The notes beneath the pieces are model-generated. The model saw only the letters and a program-made list of their open reading frames with translations. It searched no databases and was not told the DNA's origin. Below are positions 47,385-59,400 of a DNA stretch of 64,000 bases, piece after piece (the first letter of the stretch is position 1; each line of letters starts with the position of its first letter). This DNA comes from Acanthaster planci (taxonomy: Eukaryota; Echinodermata; Asteroidea; Valvatida; Acanthasteridae). The position numbers and the translations under genes were made by a program. The stretch is taken from NCBI RefSeq assembly GCF_001949145.1, contig NW_019091425.1:654575-718574 (forward strand), written 5' to 3'.

Positions 47385-48301
47385 ACCCCTAAAAAATCAG
47401 TTTGGAACAGCAAAATCCTTAAAAATAACTATCCAGTTGTGCTCAAAATGCTCAACACTACCTTGGTAGTTCAATAAACCTTTTCCATGTTCACAATGCA
47501 TTATGGGTTAGGATGACAAGCAATGTATTTTAATTTTTATGCACGACCCTCTGGGGAAAGTGAACCAGTCAGAAATCAATTTACAGTTTTCTACTAATCA
47601 GAAATCAAATTACAGTTTTCTATTAAATCTTTTTTATGTATCTGCTCATCACCTCACAGCAGTGATGGAGTCGAGTCCATCAAATCCGAGTCCGGGCCAG
47701 GCTGAGTCCACAAGGGTGCAAGCCAAGTCCGAGTCCATTTTTGTCCGAGTCTGGCTCAAGTCTGAGTCCATATTGTCGAGTCCAAGCCGAGTCTGAATCC
47801 CAATATTTCCCTCCTGGGCCTAAATCCCAGACACACCAGAGATTTTGTTTGAATCGAAGAATATCAATGTCATTTGGCAACACAACATCGTATACACCAC
47901 ATTGCCACACTCGTGATTCATTCAAAAGTTTCTGTTTCAGCCCTGAAATCTGATGAGCAGGCTCAGTGCTTACATGAGTAATTATCCAAGAATTTGCAGT
48001 TGCATGGGATATCTGCCCCTCCGGGACACAAACAGACACTCTCTGGCGGGCAATACTCACTTTTGGAAAGCGTTTGAAATGAATCCGTGACCGTGAAGAA
48101 CCACGTACATTCATGGGTCTGTGTCTAGATTTACAGGTCAATTTGGTCCCTTTTGAAAAATGTGATAATTGTTATCTTGGACATGACTTTATCGGTTATG
48201 CTCTGTTTTTGTCAGTTCGGTCATAAAGGCCTGGTTATTGGCTCTTTTTGGAAAAATTGAAAATTAAATGTTTGTGTACAATAGTTCCGAGTTGACTCGG
48301 A

Positions 48302-48361
48302 CCAAGTTGATTATGGACTGAGTTGATTACAAACTGAGTTGATTATGGACTGAGTTGACTG
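48302..48361 (+). repeat. 16-bp tandem repeat inside the hAT relic
   Basis: About three and a half units of gagttgattatggact occur in a row, with single-base variants (aagttgattatggact, gagttgattacaaact). Confidence 0.65.
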
Positions 48362-48390
48362 GTGCCCTATGTCAAGACTGTACAGTACTT

Positions 48391-48476
48391 ATTTTGAAGG
48401 ATGCTTCCTTCGAAGGTGCCGCACAAAGTTGTTCCCAACTTCTCTGTGCACACCTTACCGCAAAATTTGCATTTTT
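48391..48476 (-). pseudogene. BED-type zinc finger remnant, frameshifted
   Basis: On the minus strand, KCKFCGKVCTEKL gives the Cys-x2-Cys half of a BED finger. A one-base frame change then leads to NNFVRHLRRKHPSK, which gives the His-x4-His half. Spacing fits BED/C2H2 fingers of hAT transposases. The shift breaks the reading frame. Confidence 0.6.
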
Positions 48477-49219
48477 CTTTTTGAAGGCTGGCTGCTTCTT
48501 GATGGCTTATAAAGCAAAAATGGATCATCTGTGACAGGGAACATGGTTTGATGAACTGACAGGGCAAGACGCGCTAGGCAAATGACTAAACGTGATGCAT
48601 GCATGTACACAGCATGTAAGGTATACATGTACCTATGAACTTGTGTATAAAAAGATGGACAGGACACCAGTCAACTTTGCCTATTTCTTTTAATACGGTG
48701 TTTGACCTGTCCAGTGATTCCAACATGATGAACAAATTTTGTGTGTGCCAAATTTAATCCACACATTCTATATTACCGATTTAAAAAATGATTGTTATTT
48801 AAGTATTGACTGAATATGTATGAAGGAGTTTTATGGTGTCACTGTCACTCTGAAGTCACAAGTACATAAGAACAAGACTTACTGTAAGCAAGTCCATTCT
48901 TCATGGAAAAAACGTTTTCATGCTGCACTGCACAGGCAACTCTGTCAAATCAGTTGCATGGTTCTTACACATGCTTGCCATTGTCTCAGGCCCAAAAAGG
49001 ATGGTTCATCATGAACCAAACAATTATGGGCAACAGATGTGGGACACTGTTTCCACTGAAATTTCTGAATTTTAAATACAGTTTTTGAATGGACTTGATT
49101 TGCATCCGATATGTAGTCTGAGTCAGCCACTAATCGAGTCCGAGCTAAGCCAAGTCCAAAATGACCTGAGTCCGAGCTGTCACGAGTCAAAAAAATTGGA
49201 CTTGAATCCTCCATCACTG

Positions 49220-50272
49220 ACTCACAGATGCAGATATTGTACAAGAAACATTTCAAAATAACAAATTTTCAAATGTTGGTAGAAGAAATCACCCTTAATT
49301 ATCTTTTTTAAGGGCACCAGTCACTCTGCAGGTTGAAAATAGGCGTAACTGGTCAAAGTGGGATGAATGAGCTACAAGTCATGATTTTGATTGGACAGTA
49401 CTAAAACATTAATATTAACGATCTTAGTCAAAGCATGGTCCTTGACAAAAACTGGTGTTGTTGGAAGGCATTCTCCAAAGTTTCCTTTCCTGCTAAGGTT
49501 TAAACGTTGAAGTTTGTGAATATCTTTATCCCAAATCAATAATGCAACACTGTGTCAGAAGGGGATGGCTTGAACTGGAGTATAAAATGTAATTGAAACA
49601 GATTAATGTTTTGCAGGTACACTTCTTCCATAGGGTTGTGCATAAAATGCATTGCTTGTTTGTCATTCAAACCCTGTGCGTGATGTCACGTTAGGGGGCA
49701 TTTCTTTCTTCCTCTAGGATAGGCTTGAATAAACCTTTGGTACATTCATTGCCATTAAATCTAAATAACAAAACGTCTTTGGCGAGGGCGCTCCTGCTGG
49801 CCCTCTGTACATAATACAGGCAGGGAAAGCATGGGACAGTACAATGCACAGTACTCCAGCCCTAATGCTCAGCTCATGACATTACAAAATCGGTGAATTT
49901 TCCGATATCATGAGCCTAGATGGGTCAGTGCTAGTTGAGGTGTGGCAAACACAATGGGGGGTGCTATATTTCTTATTTGGGTGGATAAAATCTTTTGTGT
50001 TTACTCCATAGTTACACACTTCAAATAGCGCCCTCATTGTGCCCACCATACTTCACAAAGGCCAATTAGGGCTGGAGTTACTTAGGTTATATTGGGACCA
50101 CCCTATGTAGACATTTTAGGTTAGTGTGTACGCTCATTGTGCACTGGTTCTAAGCCTAGTGGAGCATAAATACAAAGGTCATCGCATGCATATCAACCTC
50201 TGTCTCGCTTTACCCGTAGAACTACGAGGCTTGTCATTCACCTGTTCCATTCATGTTCAGAGAGCCAAAACG
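49220..50272. other. 5' flank of the discoidin-mucin gene
   Basis: About 1 kb between the hAT relic and the first coding exon of the next gene. It must contain that gene's promoter and 5' UTR, unless more 5' exons lie further left. No other gene is seen. Confidence 0.35.
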
Positions 50273-50497
50273 ATGAGCCCTGTCATGTCTGTATTTCTAG
50301 GAGTACGTCCCTCTACTTAATATGTTTTTACATTGCACCATCATGTGGTGGCAGCAGTGGGATACAGTCGCGTACATCAAAATGCCTGTTGCCTCATGAT
50401 GTACATGTATGTTTGCTTACATTTCAATGCCATGTTTTTCTCACTGTATTCGTATTCTAGGTGGGGCTGTTGGGAGCACTCTTTTGGAATGGCCAGG
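50273..50497 (+). other. split signal-peptide exons (30 nt and 37 nt)
   Basis: Exon 1 codes MSPVMSVFLG and ends at a GTACGT donor (50303). Exon 2 codes VGLLGALFWNGQ plus one base, between a strong pyrimidine tract and TAG acceptor (50458-50460) and a GTGAGC donor (50498). Joined, they give a continuous hydrophobic core followed by small and polar residues, as in a cleavable signal peptide. The phase-1 end of exon 2 fits the phase of the Cys-rich exon at 50975. The two micro-exons are the least certain part of the model. Confidence 0.6.
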
Positions 50498-53400
50498 GTG
50501 AGCGTTGTTTATGTTGCAATAGTGTCTTTTTTTACGTAAGGGCAAAACTCACACAAATTAACATCTCCCTGACAGAAATATGTCTTTCAAGATACATTTT
50601 TTCAACTTTTGATACACAGTTTTTAAGCAGTTCTTTTTTTTGGAGGATGGTTTGTTATCAACCTTATTTTTGTGTGTAATAGTCAATGAGTTTTCACAGT
50701 CCTCTTCCAAGTTATATTTCATAACATGCAAGTAAATAATTGTGCACAAAAAACGTGCCTTTGATCTTTTTACTCTTTCACCCCAAAAGGTGTTTATGAA
50801 TGGGAATAAGGGCATGATGGGTGGTTTTAAACCACTGTGTTTTAACAGTAGTTTTAACTAAAACTAGTTAAAGACTCAGTTGTTCCCCAGGCCCCCCCAG
50901 TCAATGTTAAACGTACTACTTTAAAGCCAACTCAACGTGCTTTTACTCTCTTATCCTTTTCTGTTTCCTCCCAGGCAAAAGTTGCTCCTCCAAGCTGGAC
51001 TGTCAGCCAGAGGTGTCCTGCCATCTGGTGCCTTGGTCCTGCAACAGCAGCGATGACACCGAGAGCACCACCACGGCCAGTCCCACCACCAACCCCCTCA
51101 ACACTAGGTGCTGTGTGCACCTGGGCACCTGTGGTGGGGAAGTCGAGGTATGGTGCTGCTTGGTCACCCAGTTCAGAGGTTCCACCCTGAATGAAGGTCG
51201 GGGGGGAGGGGGTTGGCATGAGTGTGTTTTTGAAACTTGGAAAATGGTGCGCTCAAGTCTGTAAATTTGTATGCGTCTGCACTGATATTGAATGCCAATT
51301 CAACATTATATTATTAAAATATTGGTGATTAAAAAAACGTATCTACTCCCCAGTTTCTCACCAGAGTGAACAGGATTGACTAGACACTAAGCGTTTTATT
51401 GACTTCATGCATCAGTGAATACCAAAATAAATCCAGAAATCAATGGTACGGACGCTAGGCCGTCATTTACTCTGAGCGTAATTACATGCATTTGACCATA
51501 CTTTTTCCTACCCATAATCTTTCACAATTGAAAATACATGTAGCCCGACAAGATATTGTCACTTTGACTTATTAAAAAGATTTGTATCCAAAATGGCCAA
51601 CCAAGTACTACCAAAGACTCCCCTTTGGCACAAAATGCTGTCGTACATGAAGGAAGCTATTGGTGGCACTGGTTGGCTGACTTTCCAGAGCATATGAAGG
51701 ATGCTTCCTGTGCGTTCTGGTTTGGGTGTGCACACACTCTGAACAAGATGTTGCCTGATTTTCAACTGAATGTGCACAAAACCTGCGCTGTCCTTGTGTG
51801 AGAAGAGCACACCTGATGTAAAGATGCATGAAGGTAGTGCCACTCAGACTTCACTTCTCAGTAATGATTGCTCCCATTACTGGGCCATACATCCAAGTTG
51901 CTATATACATGCCTTGTGCCGTTCTTACAGCAACATTTTTAGGAATGTTCATGACATGTAGGTGATCCCAGGCATGGCACAGTAAACAGCACCTGTGTTC
52001 ATTTAATCCCAGATTATTCTGCAGGACCTTGGACTGTCATATTTCAAATTATAATAGCCACAAAGTATCCAGAGGATTGGTTTGGGGACAGTAGATTGAT
52101 GCATTTTTAGATGGTTTTTCTAAAAGGAACCTGCAGAGATTCAGTGAAATGCTCCATAATTCTGCTGGGGTTTGAGAATTCAGTTTTTTAGCCGATTTCA
52201 GCTTTTTTGTTTGGATGTTGACCCTGAATTTCAGCTTTTTTGTACACCTGGTGTGTTCAAAAGTATGGGAATTTTTTACATTTCAGCATCTTGCTAGCTG
52301 TTTTCAGCTGTTAAGTGGCCACTTACACCTCTGATTCTGGTTAAATTAAATCTTTCTGAACTGGTTTTTAACTTCAGAAAATATTATCTCCGGTCAGCCA
52401 TTTTTGGTGGAGATCTCAAGGTTTATTTGAATGCTTTCCACAGGTGGCTGGTTGGGTCAATGTCCGCAACACCAGTATCGAGCTTGACGGGGTCTCATAC
52501 TCGGCCGAATGGCTGGACACTTTCATCACCGAGGGTAACGCTACCCTACCCTCGGTCATCAAGGTATGCACTTTTGACCGTGCATGAAATAAAAATGTTC
52601 ACCTATGGAAGTCTTCCAGATGGTGGCATATTTTTCCTAAGTGCATGTATCACAGAATTAAATGCCAATGTTGTGGCGATACAGTGCCTGTGGACAGATG
52701 GTACGTGCACGCACATCACATGCCTCTTTGACCAATAGGATGCTCTGAAGTGCCAATGCATGTGCACGTTAAGCTTTATAGGAATGTGTGTTGTTAATAG
52801 TACAATATATTGTCACCCCAGATTAGTCTGAAGCTAAGTTATTGGGACACAGCTATGTGCTGTGGGCCCATTGTACAATCCAGCTGAAAAAGAAGTCGAA
52901 CTGGCAAGCATTGGCCACCTGAAAAGCTCCTTCCACAGTAGCTAAGTAACCTGCACTGTAGCTACCTAGTTGAGCTTTATTTTTGCACATGCATTCATAA
53001 TTTATGGCCAATGGTTGTACGGTGCAAACAGCACGGTAGACTTTAGTTTGAGGCCAGAAACGGAAATGAGTCCTAGTCCTAGGCTCTTGTTTGATTGTAT
53101 AAAGTCCTGAGTCAAATGGGTTGAGTCTCATTCTGAGTCTGAGTTATAGATCATTGAAGTGGAAAATTAGTTGCTCTGTAAACTGGAAAAGCCAACTCCA
53201 AGGCTGTGTTCAACATGGACAACAGCTCTTCTCCATAGCAGACCTATGGTAAAAACAAGCCATGGTGCCAAGCACCCCATTTGGACGAGGACTTGTAGTG
53301 AAAAAAAGGACACCACTCCATGTGCCCTTCCGAATGTTTCTCTCACATTTGTGTTCAGAGATGTTTCTCCTGATAAAATTTTATGAAAATAAAATGGAAG

Positions 53401-56400
53401 ACCTTCCTGCCTCTCTCCCGAAATCAGACTGCCTACGTTGGGTCCTGGAGCACCCTGAAGCAGGCCGACCTGACTTTTCCCTCTCAGATGTTTGTGGCCG
53501 AGCCCACTAACAGCTGCACCGTGGATGGGGACCCCAAGTGGCCTGAATGGTACCACGTGACTGTCAACGTTGTTGACAAGGACAATCCAGATGACAGTAG
53601 GTGGACCGCTGGAGGTGTTATTTAGTGGAGTTTTTCCCCCTAAAAAATTACACTCAAAGTACAAGGTGGTATTGGAAACAGTGTTGTAGTTGAGACCACT
53701 TAAGACCTTCACAAGACCACACAAGACCAACACAAGCCCTCCAGTCTGAATTCAAGCCACAAGTTATTCAAATGAACTGCAACAGAAGCATTCCTTTGTC
53801 ATTGTTCAACGCATTACTTGCGACCGGCTTGTGCATGGTCTTGCGCATGATCTTGTGTCTGGTCTTTTGATGGTCTCGACTACAAAACTGATGGGAAGTT
53901 GAAGGCGTCATCCATTTTCTGCATTTGAACTGACACAGTCAGGATGCTCGCCCTTCATTCCCCACGCATCACCTTACATTTTATCTAGTAGAGAAAAGAT
54001 TTGACAGCAATGACGATAAACTGCTGGGGCAGGGGCTGGAGGGATTATTCTTTTGTGGTGGTCTGTTTTTCAGTTTTGTATGTTCTGTCCAGTAGAAATG
54101 AACAGGGTCGAAATTTGCATGGGAAGGTTATTAAGCCGAAAAAAAAAAATCCGACTTACCCATCGCCTGTAGATGATGTGTAGATTATGCAGTTATTTTC
54201 CAATCATTTTGAATCCTGAGTGTACTGTCAAGGGTGTATCATGAAGAGACTTGTGTGTCCCAACCTGACAAAAAGAAGGCGCTAGAGTCGATTTTCAGTT
54301 TAAGAATCTTGAGCATTGTCAGTCAGCAGGAACCCTCAACTTTGATCACCAACACAATGCCCATTTTCATGCCAAACGGAGAGATGTATCAAAGCAGAAC
54401 TCAGTGTTGTCTTTCTAATCTGAAGTAAAACAAACTAACCAAAATGAAAAACAGGTTCAAGACTCATTTCACAGGTTCCATTCATATGCTTGCAGTGCAT
54501 TATTGGAAGAGTTGACATGTGCATATTTGGGGGATGCACTAGATTCCTTTTTGATTCTAACTTTCTGTAAAGAATGTTACATTTAAGTGCAGAGCTTTTG
54601 CTCATATACTCTGTGGTGCAAGATGGAGAACTTTGCTGTGAATACGTGTAAAACTTTGTAATTGCCTGGGAGCCATTTGAGCAAGCAGTACCCCTGCGCA
54701 ATGCACTTTAATGCACAGGTGAAGCCGCCACACCAGGCATGCACACCTGGTATGCGTGAGCATGCCTGCACCTGTGCATTAATGTCCACTGCGCAGGCGT
54801 ATTGCTTGCTCGAATGGCGCCCACGGGGACCACACCTTTTGGCAGAGTTCACCGTCTTGCACTGCTACCCGGTGCTATAAGATCTTTGTTACTAACTAAT
54901 AAAACAAAGACCATTTGATTAAACTGCATGATACGCCTGCAGGATGTTGTCTGCAAAGTTGAAACGTAACCCCCGAAGAACAAGTGCTTGCAAGCTCCCA
55001 CACCGTTGCTGCTGTACTGCCTGTAGTCTTGCCCACTCTGTAGACAATGATTTTGCTGGGCCTGGATTTTTTTCCAGCTCTCGACATCGAGAATGAACGC
55101 ACCAAGGACTGTCTGTGTGACGTGGAGTGGGATTGCAGGGACAACATGTGCTGGGTGGAGACACAGAACATGTCATTTGGCGGGGCCAACCTGTCCAAGA
55201 CAAATCCTGACCTGGGTAGGTACTGCGGTGACACCCCTTCATTGGGCGCTGTCCTCCAATCGACCTGGTGTGGTCATTTCTTTGGAATTACGCCCTGAAT
55301 TCTTTCAGTGCCTCTCTAGGGACGTACACGAATGGCAAATTTCACTACACACCTACAAGACCCATGTATCAAGGGTATATATAGCCAGCCAAAAATCTTC
55401 ACCTCCCTAAAGCATGCACAACTTTTTATCCACTGTCAGAAATCAAATACCTTTTCTATGGAAACACCTCAAATGAATGCCTACTTTTAGATCACTGCAA
55501 CATTTTGAAAAGTACCTTAAAATGTTGCTGTTTTCATATTATTCTGATATTTAAATAAGCTATGTCATTTCACGTACTGTTGAAAATATTTCATTTATAA
55601 TCTCTTGGCCCCCCTTTTTTTCATTTTCTTTCTTATTTGTTCCTCCTTGTTTGTTTTTCCTTTGCTTTTTTTTTCTTTCTTATTTGAGTAGTTTACGTCA
55701 TTTCTTGTAGTTATTAAAATTACCAAAAATGGGTCACTTGAGAGACATTCCCATAGGAACGTGCACGAAATTTTTCAAACTTTACCGTTCCATAATTCAA
55801 TATTCCCAAATCCGATCTTAACTAAACTTTGCATGTTTTCCTTTCAGACCCTAATCTATCATCTCTCAAAATGTGTACAGTAAAACTTTTCTTCCTTTTG
55901 GTAGTTGGAGCATTAGGGAGACATTGAAATGTCTCCCTAATGACCAATGTCTCTCTAATGTTGAAAAATTTACCATAAAATGTCTCCCAGGTGACCTATT
56001 TGGAAATATTTATTTACTAATACGAAATATGATTATCAATGTGATCATGAATAATGTATCTTGTGTCTGATTTTCTTTTATATAATATTCCATTTATGAT
56101 CTGGAAGTAATCTTTATCTGTACCTAATGGTATTATACAGATCTTACAATGGAGTAATTCTGGGTATACATGTAGTTTGCAAATTACAGAAATTGTCCTG
56201 GCATGTAATACACTTAATGTTGAGTTCAGGATTGGTCAGTGTGCAGTCACATGCATTGGCTATATAAAGTGACAAGTTTTCTGAGAAAGTGTAATTGATT
56301 TGCTGCAGAAACTGTTGGTTTCGTTCATCAGGAATTTGTGGAAATGAATGCAAAACAATGTTGAAGGAAAGAGTGCATTTCCATCTTGCCCTTTCTGCTT

Positions 56401-59400
56401 TTTCCAACCTATCCCCACAATGAAGTGTCTCATTTGGAAGTCAAGGGCATTCCACCCCAAATTGTATGCTCATGCTAGCCATTACATTAACCCTAACAGT
56501 CCCAAATCCTCCAATTTCAATACAATTTTACATACACCCTAGGGGGTTAGGGTTAAAGTTCCATCAAAAGTCTGTCTTGTAAAATAGGACGCATCTCCAC
56601 AAAGTAGGCAATTTGTGCTGTATTTCAGAGGAGAAAGTTGCCAAGTTCTGTCGCAGCAGTGACAACGTGACCATTGCCAACTACACGACTTCTTCCTCCT
56701 TTGCCACGGGCTTTGGGCCGGAGCAGTCCCAGATTGACTCCTTCAATTTCAACACCAGTGTGGAAGGGGGGTGGGCCCCTGATCTAGACGACACAGACAT
56801 TTGGATTCAGGCAAGCCCTTGTTTCTTTATCAATGTAGATTTTTGGGGGGGGGAAGAAAAATTTTCAGGAGATTTTAAGTGACAACCAAAATTGAAACAT
56901 TTTTATATTTTAACACGTGAAAACACAAGAAAACTGTCCTGAAGTCTGACCCAGTGAATGTTTAATTTAAAAGTTAATTTCAATATCAGGAGACATTCTT
57001 ACATTCTGTTGGCCCCTACTTGGCCTGGCCAGCATGGACGATTCGTGTCATTGGGCCTTTCACAATGTTGTGTATATCTCATAGCAGGATACTTCATGTT
57101 TATGCCAGTAGTACAGCTCCTTTTATCACATGCTTGCTATAGTTCGGCACAATCCAACATCTTTTACTGGAAAATATGGAAGTGACTATATCTATTTGCA
57201 TATACCTTTTGTTTCATTGCTGCCATGTAAGAATGATCCTGCTCTGAAATGTACCGATTAAAAACACTGGGACTTTAACTTGTGCCCTTGCCTTTTTTTA
57301 GCTACTGGGAGATTTTACGCTGAAGTTTTGTCTCAGGTCATGAACGTCCTTTACCATTTATCTTACCCTTTGTTAGCAGCCTATTGTGGAGACCCTCATG
57401 TGCTGTTTGTTCATCTTATGTCGTTGCTGTGCAACATCTCTGGATTCTCGCCAGACTTGGGGGCAGGAAAAAAAAAACGCTTAGTGGTCTCCTCTTCTTA
57501 AACAGGTGGATTTGGCAGAGGATACGATCATATCAGGAATAGTGACCCAAGGCGTTGCCGTGAACCCGGAACGTCGTGTTGATGAGTTCAAGATCGAGTA
57601 TGAAGCTTCAGACGCTGCAGCGGAAATCCTTGGTGGTGATATGGTAAATGTCCAACAAAGTTCATCGTCCCCCCCAAATTGGAAAAGACTTCTGTAACAT
57701 GTGGGGTATTTTGAGCGGAGTGGAGAAGGGTCGATAGAAAAGACAAGGAAGCAAAAATTGCCACCAGTGTACCCGAGCCAATTTCTTGAAACCCAACCAT
57801 TGCCCTGGGTATTCTGGTTTTACTTTGCCAGCTCCTTTGCTCAAACTTTAACCTACAAGTCAACTTCAGTGGAGCATGTTTAATAATCGACTTTCTGTTT
57901 AACTCGTTGCTTTTCTTCTTGACGGCTGTGTGAATGCAATAGTTTATTTTTAGACTTACAACTTTGCCAAAGGTTGGCAGTTGGCACCCTTGGACAAATA
58001 TCAACATGGCCAACAAACTGTAACAGAAGACAAAACAGTGTACTTTTCTGTCTTGTAAATCTCCAATGGCTATTAATCATTTCCTGCCAGGGACTCCGGA
58101 ATCGGAGATGTATGGTTTACATGCGTGGCCGGGGTCTCCGAACTTGGACAAAGGAAACAGGGCCCTGTAACAAAAGACCGTACTCCGAACAAAAGACCAG
58201 GCTGCTGGGCATTACCGACATTTTTCACTCTCAAAAGTGGTGCTAATCCAGCCTTGTTTTGAAACCGTATACCAGGGTTTGGGGCATTCAGAGCGACTGG
58301 ATTACCACCGGGGACAAAAGCGCTCCACCACCGCAGCGATGAGCCACACAGCACTGCTGCACGCTAATCTGGCCCCTATTGAAAAGAGGTCAGCAGTGCA
58401 CTGAGCCAGGTTCATGAACAAAAGACAGTTATACAACACTGCACAATCTGGGCTCTGTTTACAAGGCTGCGGGCCTGGCTGAAATACTCGGGTGTCAATG
58501 AAGGTCACCTGTCAACTTAGAGTAGTGCCTAAAGATTACTTTGTGCGGCTATAAACGACCGTTAAATGAAATGATGAATTTTTGAAGGATTTTGAAAAGG
58601 GAAAAAATGATAGTCATGCTAGCCCAGCATCATCAACATTGAAAAATGCCCCGGCATGAAGTTGTTAACCAAATACTTTGGGGTTTTTTGGAGTGACCTG
58701 TTCCCATGTTACCCATTAACACACAGCTTTACTTGTGACGCTGAGTAGTGTATCAAAGATTTTGTAGTCATTGCAATCAAATCTTCCTGAAACCCCTTTT
58801 AGCAAACCTGGTAGTGTGTGGATGGACCACCGGTGACCTTTTTAATGAAATATGTCACCATCAACCCATCAACGTTTGAAGTGAAAGGAACGTAAACATT
58901 CAAAGAGATGATGTGTCTTCATAAGATGCTCCGAAGAAGTGACCATTTCCCTGTTATCATTCAGTGTGTTATTTCAGAAGGCAAGCGCTGCTTCAGTTCA
59001 TGACCATTTTCTCCTGTTTGGATGTGTAATGTGTTGATTGAACAGAGTTGGTTTGTATTTAGAATGAGTGAGCCCAGACGAAAGGAGGAAGTACACTGCA
59101 AACTCCCAGAGGGTGATCTTGAAGAATTCTACTTCTTCCGTAGTCTCCATCTCATTCTTCATTTCTCGTTTCCCTCCAGATCTTCAAAGCCGGGGCCAGA
59201 CTAGACACCAAGATGACCAACAGTTTCCCGCAGCCCATCAAAGCCAATCGGGTGAAGATCTTGATCTCCACCCCCTGCGATCCCTACTACGTCGGCCTGC
59301 GCTTTGAGCTGCTGGGGTGCCCAGGTCAGATTGAGCAGTGTCCTTCATGTCCCGGTTTGAAATTTCCTCAACCCCACCGAGTCTTGTCCCCTGCCACCAA

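Larger units (their letters stand above)
47660..49219 (-). mobile_element. hAT-superfamily relic, about 1.56 kb
   Basis: The left end is CAGTGATGGAGTCGAGTCC. The right end reversed is CAGTGATGGAGGATTCAAGTCC-like, sharing the first 11 bases and the AGTCC word. The flanking 8-mers are CCTCACAG (47652-47659) and ACTCACAG (49220-49227), a 7 of 8 match as expected for hAT. The subterminal tracts are GAGTCC/CAAGTCC-rich. On the minus strand at about 48391-48476 there is a BED-type zinc finger remnant, a domain common in hAT transposases. No catalytic domain is recognisable, so it is dead. Confidence 0.7.

Noticed and set aside
47680-48141. A 153-codon minus-strand open frame
   Set aside because: It lies within the hAT relic and runs into the GAGTCC-rich low-complexity end. 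No transposase catalytic motif is visible.
53167-53733. A 188-codon minus-strand open frame
   Set aside because: It is antisense to the coding exon 53428-53596 of the discoidin-mucin gene and shows no recognisable domain.
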